A DNA stretch of 64,000 bases from Cryptomeria japonica (lineage: Eukaryota > Streptophyta > Pinopsida > Cupressales > Cupressaceae). Where the stretch lies: assembly GCF_030272615.1 (NCBI RefSeq), contig NC_081412.1, forward strand, positions 18,765,932 to 18,829,931. Direction: 5' to 3'. The notes beneath the pieces were generated by a model. The model made no database searches. It saw only the letters and a program-made list of their open reading frames with translations, and was not told where the DNA came from. Shown piece after piece: positions 11,297 to 22,820 of this stretch (position 1 is the stretch's first letter; each line of letters begins with the position of its first letter). Position numbers and translations under genes: made by a program.

Positions 11297-13501
11297 TACA
11301 ATCTTGTGGAACAATTAGGCAAAACACCTGCGCTTATATCCATTTTAGAGCTATCGCCATCTCATAAAACTATCTTGGATCAAGCACTCCAAGAGGCGTC
11401 AGTCCCTGCAAACCTGACTACAGACCAATTTCAAGCCATGGTTGGAAATCTAAAGTCATCACCTTGTCTCACTTTTTCTGAAAGTGACAACTCTTCCTTC
11501 CAACAACCTCATAATGTTTCACTACACATTGAAGGCTTTATCAACCAGCATAGGATCAAGCGAGTCTTGATTGATAATGGAGCAGGTTTAAATATTTGTA
11601 CACTATAGTTGGTCACAACATTGGGATATGCCATAGAATCAGTGGATCCTCGCAAGAAGATCACAATCAAAGCCTATGATGATGCGGAGCATTCATCCAA
11701 AGGAGCTGTGGTACTACCAATCCGAGTGGGCCCTATGGTAAAACATATCATCTATCAGGTTCTGGACCTTCCTCTGCCATATAATCTATTGTTAGGGAGA
11801 CCTTGGATACATGCCATGCAAGCTGTTCCATCTACCTACCATCAATGTATCAAGTTCCCACATAACGGTGTAGAGATCACAATCCTGGGTGATGCAAATC
11901 CCTTTGTGTATTGCCATAATATCAACCATCAACCAGAGATTACTATTCCTAATAATAGAGAAGCCATTTCCTCCACATCATATATAAATCCCGCCTCTCT
12001 TGCCAGTTCGAACACCACTATACCAAAGCAAGAAAAGCTTAAAATGAAAATAGCAGAGGAAGGTCCTGGGGAATACAACTTGAGTCAACTCTTTTGTGTG
12101 GGACAAATGCCCACTTCTCCTAGAACACATGGTAAACCACAATAGTTACTACAACAACCACTAATCATGTCCGCATGTGCTTTGACGCCTTTCATCCTTG
12201 GAAAAAGTCAAGAAGAAGAAACCCAAGATAAGGACTTAGCAAAATGGATCTATAAAGATCCCATCACCACTGATATACTGCAAGTTAAGCTGCCTACAGA
12301 TCAATATGGCAAAGGTCTCCTCATTATGCAAAGAATGGGGTATGATGGTCAGAGTGCTTTGGGGTATTGCAAACAAGGACGACATGAACCTCTGCTGCCG
12401 AAATTAAAACCCAAAGGTAATACAGGCCTAGGCTTTGAAAAAGAGATCTTTCCTAAACTCAAATTCAAAGGAAAACCCAACAAACCATTTTGTTAGCCTA
12501 CAGCAAAAAGGACACCTTTCATTATCAAAGTAGCATCAAGCACCATCCCAACTACCCCACCGAGGCTTGGAATCCCAACACCACCATCTACAATACCAAT
12601 CATCCCACCAATCAAACCAGTAATCCCATCCACAGAAGCCATCACATCAATAGTACCATTAGCAACAATATCTATGACACCAACAATACCAGTAGAAGCC
12701 ACTGAGTCAACACTACTGATACTCCCCGTACCAAATTCTTTAATCCCCATCGACCTTCCTGCAACACCGATCACTACAAATGTACATCAACCAATCACAC
12801 CTGTAGTATTTAACTCAAAGGAGATCCCAATATGGTATAGTAATCGGATGCTGGAAAGTGACTCAAAGACCAACTCACATGAATGGGAATTTTATTCTGT
12901 ACAACTTAACACTTCAGATGAGGAAGATACATCACTACCTCTGCCACGCAAAGACATCCCTATTTACGGAGAAGCACAGATAAAGACCACTTGGGTTCCT
13001 GAACTAGAAACATCTTCCACAAACCCTACGTCTCATCCTACGCCTGATTCTGACAGGGAGAGTACCATTAACAACCTTCACCACAACATCTTAACCCTCT
13101 CCAATACATCTAACACGTTTAACCTAATTGATAAAGGAATGCCCATTATTCACCCTGAACTCATCGAATGGAACCAACCAAATCCCCCATGTCCTGACTT
13201 CTTCCAAAATGAAGCGACTATCATTGACTTTTTGGAATTAAGGGATAACCTACCAAGCGAGGATCACAAAGCTGGATTCACCATAGAACTAAATAGCACA
13301 ACATACTTCGGGGCGGATGCCAAACCCTTCAGCTGTAAAAATATAACGATAAAACATGGATCTTCCAATGAAAACCACACCGTGGCACTATTTGATCTGA
13401 CAAAAGTAAAAAGAAAGAGCATATCCAATGGTGAAAACCTCTCTGAGGCAACTGAGGATGAAGGGTTTGACATTCTCCCTACTAGTGCACAACAGGAATG
13501 A
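11297..13501 (+). pseudogene. T1 protease, G-patch-like segment and linker
   Basis: Same frame as gag. The aspartic protease signature is V-L-I-D-N-G-A-G-L-N at about 11565-11595, followed by the flap and L-L-G-R-P-W-I (about 11790-11810). The Asp-Asn-Gly form, instead of Asp-Ser/Thr-Gly, is what I recall for Tat elements. About 12325-12450 reads M-Q-R-M-G-Y-D-G-Q…G-L-G-F, resembling a G-patch. A Thr/Pro/Ile-rich linker (about 12495-12830) and an acidic stretch lead to RT. Stops are at 11606, 12143, 12494 and 13499. In life the protease would process the polyprotein. Confidence 0.8.
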
Positions 13502-15477
13502 TCAACGATTCTCATCGAGGAAACCAAAGAATACAATGTGGGGACTCCTGAAAATACTCATCTCATACATCTGGCATCTCTTCTCACTCCAAAGGAACAA
13601 CCTAAATTTATAGAATTCTTTCAAAAGCGTCAGATCAACTTTGCATGGTCATATGCAGACATGCCTAGGCTTGATCCTAATTTAGTCATGCATCACCTCA
13701 CCGTCGCAGAAGGAGCCAAACCTGTCAAGCAAAAGCTTTGCAAGATGCATCTTCAGATTGCAGTACTAGTCAAAACAAAACTCAAGAAACTCCTAGATGT
13801 TGGTTTCATTAGACCAATTTATTTGCAGAATGGATCTCTAACATTGTGCCTATCGGCAAACCAAAAGGGGAAATCCGCATTTGTACTGACTTCAGAGATC
13901 TAAATAAAGCCTATCCTAAGGATGACTTCCCCCTACCAAATATTGACATCATAGTGGATCTGACAGCAGGACATGTCATGCTTTCACTCATGGATGGCTT
14001 TTCAAGATACAATCAGATAAAGATCGCACTAGAAGATCAACATAAGACAGCCTTCACCTGTCCATGGGGCACATATTGCTGGAATATAATGCCTTTTGGT
14101 CTCAAGAATGCAGGAGTGACCTATCAATGAGCAATGACCACTATCTTCCATGACATGATGCATACTATGATGGAAGATTATGTTGATGGCTTACTAGCAA
14201 AATCACTCACCAGAGAAGGGCATCTCCACATTTTAGATAAAATATTTGATAGATTGGAACAATACCATGTTCGACTCAACCCAAAGAAATGTGTCTTTGG
14301 AGTAACCTTCAGGAAGCTTCTAGGATACATTGTCTCAAGCAAAGGTATTGAGGTCGACCCAGCAAAGGTAAAAGCAATCGTGGACATGCCACCACCAAAG
14401 AATATCAGTTAGCTAAGGACATTACAAGGGTGGCTTCAATCCATCTGAAGATTCATTACAAAGTTGGCTGATAAGTGTCACCCATTCACACACCTGCTAC
14501 ACAAGAACATCCGCTTTCAGTGGGATGCCCGATGCCAGCAAGAATTTCAGACACTTAAAGACTATCTCATGAATCCACCATTGCTGATCCCACCAGATCT
14601 AAGTAGACCATTGTTACTATATATCTCAGCAACAAGTACAGCATTGGGTGTACTACTAGCACAACATAATCTAGAAGGAAAAGAGTGCACTGTTTACTAC
14701 ATCTCTCACACACTGGTAGGCTATGAACTCAATTACACACCTATTGAGCGAGCTTGCTTAGTAGTAATCTTAGTAGCCACTAAACTAAGGCACTATCTAT
14801 TAACACACAAGGTGCAACTCATTGCAAAAATTGATCCACTCAAGTATTTACTTAGCAAAGCAGCACTGACAAGCTGCTTGGCCAAATGGATGATGATTCT
14901 AAGTGAATTTGACATCGAGTACGTAGACCGTAAAGCTATCAAAGGTCAAGTTATTGCAGATCAGTTGGCTGATGTACCCCTCATAGGCAATCATCCTCTC
15001 ATTTCCAATTTTCTAGATGAAGAGATATTCATGATCACAATAACACAACCATGGAAACTACACTTTGATGGTTCATACACTAGGCATGGCTCGGGGGCAG
15101 GCATTCTGTTTATCACACCTCAAGGTGACAACATCTTGAAGTCTTACAGGCTCACATTTCCATGCACTAATAACATAGCGAAGTATGAGGCCTTGATCAC
15201 AAGACTCAGGCTAGCCGTACAATGGAAATTAAAAGAACTGCAAGTATATGGCGACTCCCAACTGGTCCTTCGACAAGCAATAGATGAATATCAGACCAAG
15301 GATGATAAACTCATGCCATATAAGCAAATGGTGGACAATCTAAAAACATCATTTACTACAATTACCTTTGAGCAGATACCAAGAGATCAGAATCAAGTTG
15401 TTGATGCTATGGCTACCATTGCATCTCTCCTAGATCTTCCACAAAATTCAACATGCTACGAGTTCTTGGTAGAATAG
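13502..15477 (+). pseudogene. T1 reverse transcriptase, RNase H and archaeal-type RNase H
   Basis: RT runs from about 13600 (W-S-Y-A-D-M-P-R-L-D) through R-I-C-T-D-F-R-D-L-N-K and L-M-D-G-F-S-R-Y-N-Q to the catalytic box. The box reads Y-V-D-G at about 14180, so the second Asp is lost. A frameshift lies near 13822 (plus-strand frame 2 to frame 1). The gypsy RNase H follows (about 14510-14970). After a tether comes a second RNase H of archaeal type (about 15055-15460) with HFDGS, KYEAL, GDSQLV and VVDAM, so its four acidic residues are all present. Stops are at 14128 (TGA in the Y-Q-x-A-M motif), 14410, 14446 and 15475. The dual RNase H in the order RT-RNaseH-aRNaseH is diagnostic of the Tat group. 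Confidence 0.9.
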
Positions 15478-16336
15478 CTTTGGATTCCCGCTTATGATAT
15501 CCCTGAATCTTAAATGATATGTCGCCTTGTCAGTTCTAAATCCCCATGGTATGGTGAATTATACACCTATCTCTGTGATCACACCCTTCCTCCCAACCAA
15601 TCGAATAACCAACGTAAAACCTTCATTCACCAAACTGCTCGATATACCATTATTGCTGAAACCTTATACTGACGCGGTCTTGATGGTACTCTCCTTCGAT
15701 GTCTGGAACAAGGTGAGATAACAAAGGCTTTGGAAGAAGTCCATGAAAGAATTTGCGGGACTCACTCAAGTGGTCCGTCACTAGCCAAAAACCTCCTGCA
15801 CAATGGATACTATTGGCCATCTATGGAAAAAGATTCCTACTACTTTGTTAGAAAATGTAAAAAATGTCAAGTTCATGGTGACCTGATACATGCACCAGCC
15901 CAGGAACTACAACCAATCACGACACTATGGCCTTTCTGTCAATGGGGCCTTGACCTTGTGGGTAAAATCCATCCATCTTCATCCAACAGCCACAAATTCA
16001 TTATTACCACCACCGAATATTTCACAAAGTGGATCAAAGCTGTTCCACTTACCCAAGTCACCAGCAAGCAGATCGCCTCATTCATCCTCAACTACATCAT
16101 CTACTAGTATGGTGTACCCATGTCCATCATCACCGATAACGTTCTTCCTTTCAAATATCAGGATGTCTGTGAACTTTGTGAGAAATTTCATATCCAACAC
16201 CGCTTTTCCACTCCCTATTACCCACAAGGCAATGGTCAGGCCGAAGCATCCAATAAAAACATATTAAGAATCCTAAAGAAGATAGTCAATGATGTCAGTC
16301 ATGATAGGCATGTTCAACTGAATCCAGTGCTATGGG
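15478..16336 (+). pseudogene. T1 integrase, N-terminal and catalytic part, cut by C1
   Basis: It contains the His-His-Cys-Cys zinc domain (about 15735-15885, ending C-K-K-C-Q) and the catalytic core with Asp in G-L-D-L-V-G, Asp in I-I-T-D-N and Glu in Q-G-N-G-Q-A-E-A (about 16210-16250). Stops occur at 15511, near 15670 and at 16105. The frame is broken at 16336 by insertion of C1 and resumes at 22331. Removing C1 and one ATGGG copy (5,999 bp) restores the same reading frame, so the insertion is exact. Confidence 0.9.
16332..16336. repeat. C1 target-site duplication, left copy (ATGGG)
   Basis: ATGGG immediately precedes the TG of the left C1 LTR; the same five bases follow the CA of the right LTR at 22331-22335. 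Confidence 0.93.
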
Positions 16337-17221
16337 TGTAAGGAAGTTAAGTAGCGGAAACAACTTCCTACACTAACCTTGAGAGGAGGGTAATGCAAAA
16401 CTTTTTCAGATCATTACAACAGTTACAGAAAATAGAAATAGATATAATAGCATTCATACCACAACACAATGATTTACGTGGGGAAAACCCTTTCGGGAGA
16501 AAAACCCCACCCTCCAAAAGCAGCTCAATATTTTATTCAGCAATCAAAAACAGATTACAAAATACTTGCAGAGCAAGGTCTTTGCAGGAGTACCACTAAT
16601 CAGAGATTCAGAGGCAACTCAATAGCCATAAGACTCTTACACACAACCTCTATCTCACACACCTCATAAATAGGAGATACAATACAAGAAACCGTCAAAC
16701 GGTATTACAAAACCATGGGCTAAAACCACCCAATAAGGTGTAGCCGACCTTATCTCCCTTCTATGACATGTTAAAGCACACATCAACACGTGTCGCTCCC
16801 TTTTACAGCTCATTTATGTATTCGATACAAATTATTTTTCCTATTTCAGGAGTACAAACTTCTGGAGGCCATAACTTGAGAACCGGGTGTCCGATTGACG
16901 AACCGTTTGAAGCGCCGGAAAGCTCGCGAAGTGCTCTATCACCTCGTAACCGGCTTCGCCGGTTACAACAACTTTTCAGGGCGTTTCGGAGCCTCTAAAG
17001 TCCCCAAAATTAAGTTTAAACATTTTATTGCACCCCTCCAAGACGAAAACTTTAATATCTTCAAAACTAGCTGTGACCTTGCAACGAAACTTTACTGGAA
17101 TGCTTATCTAGCCAACCAGAAGCTTCAGGGAGAGTTTCGCACCATTTCGTGCTCAAATAAAAACTTACTATAAATAGTAACCTCACATAAATGCAAGGTT
17201 GAGACACCATTTTTCCCAACA
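16337..17221 (-). repeat. C1 3' LTR (left copy)
   Basis: TGTAAGGAAG…TTTCCCAACA on the plus strand, 885 bp, ungapped match to 21446-22330. A TATA-like CTATTTATAG lies near 17170 on the minus strand, close to the LTR 5' edge. Confidence 0.95.
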
Positions 17222-17233
17222 AATCTCCCACTT
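17222..17233 (-). other. C1 polypurine tract
   Basis: The minus strand reads AAGTGGGAGATT immediately before the 3' LTR, the expected place for plus-strand priming. Confidence 0.65.
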
Positions 17234-17277
17234 GTCGAACACCTTGCATGAGCGGAAGGGAATGTCAACACAATGAA

Positions 17278-20200
17278 TCAATTGCTAGGGGCCATAAGGC
17301 CCATAGACTTTGAACACCATCTGAACTTATCTGTGCTCACTGCCTTAGTTAAAGCATCTGCAACATTCATCAAAGTTTCCACCTTAACCAGCTTCACCCT
17401 ACCATCTTCGACCATATCTCTAACAAAATGATACTGAATATCAATATGTTTGGTCCGAGCATGAAATGTCGGGTTCTTAGCTAGGCTAATTGCACTCTGA
17501 CTATCACAGTAAACTGTCACTATACCTTGTTTTATTCCAATATCCGAACACAGTCTCTTAAGCCAAATGGCCTCTTTACAAGCATGAGTAGCTGCCATAT
17601 ACTCCGCTTCAGTAGTGGATAGAGCAACCACAGCCTGTCGCTTACTCATCCAACTAATTGCACCACCAAACAAAGTAAACACATAAGCACTGGTGGATCT
17701 TCTTCTATCAATATCACCTGCCCAATCTGAATCCACATAACCATGGATATCAAGGGAAGTCATGTCTCCAACTGAATTACCATGATAACACAAAGAATAC
17801 TCTGAAGTACCCTTCAAATATCTGAATACTCTTTTGACTGCATCCCAATGAACTCTACCAGGATTAGACATATATCTAGAAAGTACTCCCACTGCTTGGG
17901 CAATGTCTGGTCTAGTACAGACCATAGCATACATCAAGCTTCCAACCGCACTCTGGTAAGGCACTCTGCTCATGTCTTCCATCTCCAATGGGGATGTAGG
18001 ACAATCTGAAATGGATAGTTTCATTCCAACTGTAAAAGGAACACTCAATGGTCTACAATTCTGCATGTTGAACCTCTGTAACACTGAATTCACATACTTA
18101 CTCTGGCCTAGCCATAGCTTTCTGTTCACCCTATCTCTTCTAATTTCCATCCCAAGAATGTGCTTTGCTGCACCAAGATCTTTCATTTCAAATTTAGCAG
18201 CGAGCTGAGACTTCAGTTCTGAAATCATACCTTTCCCTTTACCAATGAATAACATATCATCAACATACAATGCAATGAATAAGAAATGATCACCATAAGA
18301 TTTATAATAAACACAGTGATCTGATTTAGAACGTTCAAATCCCAAACTCAACACATATGTATCAAATTTCTGGTACCACATCCTAGGACTTTGTTTGAGG
18401 CCATACAAAGATTTCTTCAATTTACAGACCAAATTACTTTTGCCTTTCACCACATAGTGCTCCGGCTGTGTCATATAAATATCTTCCTCCAAATCACCAT
18501 GAAGGAAAGCAGTTTTCACATCCATTTGCTCAACCTCTAAATCATAAGCAGTAGCAATAGAAAGCAAAAATCTAATGGACGTCATTTTTGCAACAGGAGA
18601 AAATATCTCACCGTAATCAACACCCTCAACCTGAGAGTAGCCTTTTGCAACCAACCTTGCTTTATACTTCTCAATGCTTCCATCTGAACCAATCTTTTTC
18701 TTGAACACCCATTTACAACCAACAGGTTTTCGTCCTTCAGGCAACGGTACAAGATCCCATGTATCATTCTTTTTCAAAGCTGCCATTTCTTCCTCCATAG
18801 CAATCTTCCAGGATTCTGCATCATTCATACCTAATGCCTCTTCTACAGATTTCGGTTCATCCACACTAGTATTCAAAGCAAAAATACATCTCCAATCATC
18901 AGGTGAATACCTTTTAGGTGGTTGTCTATGTCTTGTAGACCTTCGAACAAGCTGAGTTGGAGGTTCTTCCTCTTCTTCTGAAGATTCAGAGCTAGACGAG
19001 CTCTCCTCAAATTCTTGCCTATCTAGGGGTCTCGATTCAACTCTTTTAGGTGTAGAAGGAAGTTGAATCACATCTTCCTTTTTAGTCTATTCTGGCTGCA
19101 GTGTAACAAAAGGAGACTTAATTTCTCTAAAAATAACACTTCTACTGTGAATTACCTTTTGTGCAACAGGGTCCCAAAGCTTGTATCCTTTCACACCATA
19201 ACTATACCCGATGAAGATACATTTCACAGCCTTGTTCTCCAACTTTGTTCACTTCTCCTTTGGCACATGTGCATATGCCTCGCAACCAAAAACTCTAAGA
19301 TGTCTCAATGAAGGCTTGTGACCTCACCATGCTTCCATAGGCGTTTTATCAACAAGAGCTGATGTAGGAGACCTGTTAATCAGGTAGCAAGCAGTGGCAA
19401 CAGCTTCAGCCCAAAACTTTTGTTCGAGACCAGCACCACTCAACATACTCCTAGCCTTCTCCATCAGTGTCCTGTTCATTCTTTCTGCAACTCCATTCTG
19501 CTGTGGAGAATACGGAGTTGTCTTCTGCCTGTTAATTCCACAGTCTTTACAGAATCTATCAAAATCATTAGAGCAAAACTCACCGCCATTATCAGTTCTC
19601 AAACATTTTATTTTCTTTCCAGTCTGCAACTCAACCATTGCTTTAAATTCTTTAAAACGACTAAAAACTTCAGATTTACTCTTTAGAAAATATACCCATG
19701 TCCTTCTACTAAAATCATCAATAAATGAAACATAATATGTGGATTTTCCAATCGAAGAGACATCTACTGGACCAAACACATCAGAATGGATAAGGTCCAA
19801 AACACCACAAGTTTTATGAGAACTCGAGTAAAACTGAACGCGGTTTTGTTTTCCATAAATGCAATGCTCACAGAAATCAAAGTCAAGATTACAATCATTC
19901 AAACCTTCAACAAGATTTTTATTTTTCAAGGTCCTTAGACCCTTTTCTCCAATGTGGCCAAGTCTCTAGTGCCATAACATAGTCTTCTCTACAGGTAACT
20001 TTGCTTCAGATGAAAGTGCACCCTTAGGTACCCAAAAACCATTTCCATATGTTGAAGGTGAAACCTTCAAATCTTCTAGTGAGGTATCCACAGATTTACT
20101 TTTTACAGAAGTGCTATTACACTCAACAGTGTATGCTTCAAGCTTATACAAAGTGCCAAACCTGACACCTCTAGCAACTACCATAGCACCCTTAATCATC

Positions 20201-21321
20201 TTACATCCTGTTTCAGAAAAGACTACCTGCACACCTGCATCTATTAGTTTGCTCACAGATAACAAGTTTCGTTTTAATCTAGGGATATGCAACACACCAT
20301 TAATCCTTTTTATTCTACCATCAGAAAACCTGATTCTAACTTTACCTCGACCAACAATGTCTAAATGTGAATCATCACCCAAGTACACCTTACCTCCATT
20401 AAATCCTTCATATTCAGAAAACCAATCTCTATTGGAAGTCATATGAAAAGATGCACCTGAGTCAATTAGCCAGGCATCATTACCTGCATGAGTCGCCAAA
20501 GCCGCAATAAATGCATCGCCATCTTCCTTGTCGGACTCAGAATCAGAATCGAACTTTTTCTTTTTCTTCTTCTTTTCTTCTTTGCAGTCCTTACGGATGT
20601 GACCCGGTTTACCGCAATTCCAGCAAATGACTTTGGACTTTCCAGGAGATTTCGATCTCCCTTTGGATTTGGACTTGCCACGCTTCTCATTCTTCTTGCC
20701 TTTCTCTTTAGGTCTTCCACGAACGGTTAGGGCTTCCTTTGAACTGATGGATACCTTCCTTCGCATCTCTTCACCGAGTAGGGCACCCACCACATCTTCA
20801 GATTTCAAAATGACAGAAGTACTACCGATAGCCATAACAAGAGAATCCCATGAATCAGGCAAAGAACAAAGCAAGATCTGACATTTCTCCTCCTCGTCCA
20901 TCTTAACACCGACGGATACTAATTGAGCCACAATCATATTGAATGCTTCTAGGTGGTCTGCAATTCGTCCACCCTCTTCCATCTTCAAGGAATACAATTT
21001 CTTTCTTAAGAAAATTTGATTTAATAAAGATTTCACTTGATACATCTCACCAAGCTTAGTCCATAGCTTCTTTGCAGAGTTCTCTTCATGGACATTGATT
21101 AGAACAGAGTCTGCCAGGCATAGTCTGATTAGACCCTTGGCTTTTCGGTCCATAACATCATACTGAGCTGCCGCAGTAGGATCTGAGGGCCTTTGGACAT
21201 TCGCATCAACAGCATCCCAAAGATCTCGATCTATTAGCAGATCTTCCATCTTCAGCTTCCACATCTCAAAATTACTTCCATTAAATTTCTCCACCTCTAT
21301 TCTCCCTGACGAACTCGCCAT
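17278..21321 (-). pseudogene. C1 gag-pol polyprotein
   Basis: One frame of 1,348 codons from ATG at 21321 (MASSSGRIEVEKF) to the stop at 17278. Domains in order: copia gag (residues about 1-200); zinc knuckle C-W-N-C-G-K-P-G-H-I-R-K-D-C (about 234); protease L-I-D-S-G-A-S (about 284); integrase zinc domain, then catalytic Asp, Asp and Glu (H-S-D-V-F-G-P, R-T-D-N-G-G-E, N-G-V-A-E-R); RT with intact Y-V-D-D; RNase H (Y-V-D-S-D-W-A, T-E-A-E-Y, C-D-S-Q-S). Four in-frame stops break it: TAG 19966-19968, TGA 19324-19326, TGA 19249-19251 and TAG 19087-19089. No frameshift is seen. Catalytic residues of all enzymes are preserved, so decay is recent. Confidence 0.93.
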
Positions 21322-21431
21322 CTGAATATTCCTGCAACAAGATCAAAAAGTGTCTTCTGCACAAGCTCCCACTCAAATCTGGATTAGTTCAAAAAACCGA
21401 ACTGCCCACAATTGAAACCAAAGGTGATCAA

Positions 21432-21443
21432 GCTCTGATACCA
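21432..21443 (-). other. C1 primer-binding site, initiator tRNA-Met
   Basis: The minus strand reads TGGTATCAGAGC two bases after the 5' LTR, the standard site complementary to the 3' end of plant initiator tRNA-Met. Confidence 0.92.
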
Positions 21444-21445
21444 CT

Positions 21446-22330
21446 TGTAAGGAAGTTAAGTAGCGGAAACAACTTCCTACACTAACCTTGAGAGGAGGGT
21501 AATGCAAAACTTTTTCAGATCATTACAACAGTTACAGAAAATAGAAATAGATATAATAGCATTCATACCACAACACAATGATTTACGTGGGGAAAACCCT
21601 TTCAGGAGAAAAACCCCACCCTCCAAAAGCAGCTCAATATTTTATTCAGCAATCAAAAACAGATTACAAAATACTTGCAGAGCAAGCTCTTCGCAGGAGT
21701 ACCACTAATCAGAGATTCAGAGGCAACTCAATAGCCATAAGACTCTTACACACAACCTCTATCTCACACACCTCATAAATAGGAGATACAATACAAGAAA
21801 CTGTCAAACGGTATTACAAAACCATGGGCTAAAACCACCCAATAAGGTGTAGCCGACCTTATCTCCCTTCTATGACATTTTAAAGCACACATCAACACGT
21901 GTCGCTCCCTTTTACAGCTCATTTATGTATTCGATACAAATTATTTTTCCTATTTCAGGAGTACAAACTTCCGGAGGCCATAACTTGAGAACCGGGTGTC
22001 CGATTGACGAACCGTTTGAAGCGCCGGAAAGCTCGCGAAGTGCTCTATCACCTCGTAACCTGCTTCGCCGGTTACGGCAACTTTTCAGGGCGTTTCGGAG
22101 CCTCTAAAGTCCCCAAAATTAAGTTTAAATATTTTATTGCACCCCTCCAAGACGAAAACTTTAATATCTTCAAAACCAGCTGTGACCTTGCAACGAAACT
22201 TTACCGGAATGCTTATCTAGCCAACCAGAAGCTTCAGGGAGAGTTTCGCACCATTTCGTGCTCAAATAAAAACTTACTATAAATAGTAACCTCACATAAA
22301 TGCAAGGTTGAGACACCATTTTTCCCAACA
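21446..22330 (-). repeat. C1 5' LTR (right copy)
   Basis: 885 bp. Twelve substitutions and no gaps relative to 16337-17221, mostly transitions. It is followed by ATGGG (22331-22335), the second target copy. Confidence 0.95.
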
Positions 22331-22820
22331 ATGGGTATATCGAACTAGCATTCAAACCCCTACAGGTGCAACTCATTATTCATTGGTCTATGGTACATAA
22401 GCTATCTTGCCTATTGAGGTTGAGATACCATCATTACGGGTTTCCCTGCACAATCTCATCGATGATGAAGCATATAGAGTATCTCATCTTCAGGACTTAG
22501 AGTTACTTGATGAGAAGCGACAAGCTGCGTACAACCATCTCAAAGCCTATCAGCAGCGCATGAGCAGAAGCTACAATCACCGAGTTAGACCTTGTACATT
22601 TGAGGTAGGTGATCTTGTTCTCTGAGAGAATCCTTGCAACCAACCAAATAGAGAACATCAAGGCAAGTTTGAATCAAACTGGCTGGGCCCATATGTTGCC
22701 ACTGCTATATTCGGGTCCAGGGCATATTAGTTGGCTACATCAGAAGGAGAACCGCTCGCAGATCCAATCAATAGCATGCACCTCAAACGGTTTTATACCT
22801 AAGCTTTACAAAGCATTAGG
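22331..22820 (+). pseudogene. T1 integrase, C-terminal part
   Basis: It resumes the integrase frame after C1: Y-R-T-S…P-T-G-A-T-H-Y-S-L-V-Y-G-T, then P-I-E-V-E-I-P-S-L-R, the arginine-rich segment A-Y-Q-Q-R-M-S-R-S-Y-N, and V-R-P-C-T-F-E-V-G-D-L-V-L. A K-F-E-S-N-W-L-G-P-Y-V motif near 22670-22700 is the GPY/F-type module. Stops include TAA at about 22400, TGA at 22623 and others beyond about 22725. The end is imprecise because the tail decays into stops. Confidence 0.8.

Larger units (their letters stand above)
16337..22330 (-). mobile_element. C1: complete Ty1/copia retrotransposon inside T1 integrase
   Basis: A 5,994-bp element on the minus strand with two 885-bp LTRs differing at 12 positions (1.4%), an initiator tRNA-Met primer site, a purine tract and a perfect 5-bp target duplication. 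Gag-pol is one continuous frame interrupted only by four stops. It is the youngest datable insertion in the window. The order protease-integrase-RT-RNase H defines it as Ty1/copia. Confidence 0.96.

Noticed and set aside
15527-15721. Separate 64-codon plus-strand gene in T1
   Set aside because: Out of frame with integrase; the true integrase frame runs through the same bases with its own stops.
19963-19968. Programmed readthrough at the C1 TAG between protease and integrase
   Set aside because: The stop falls inside the conserved L-W-H-x-R-L-G-H zinc-domain motif where an amino acid is needed, and three other stops follow, so decay is simpler.
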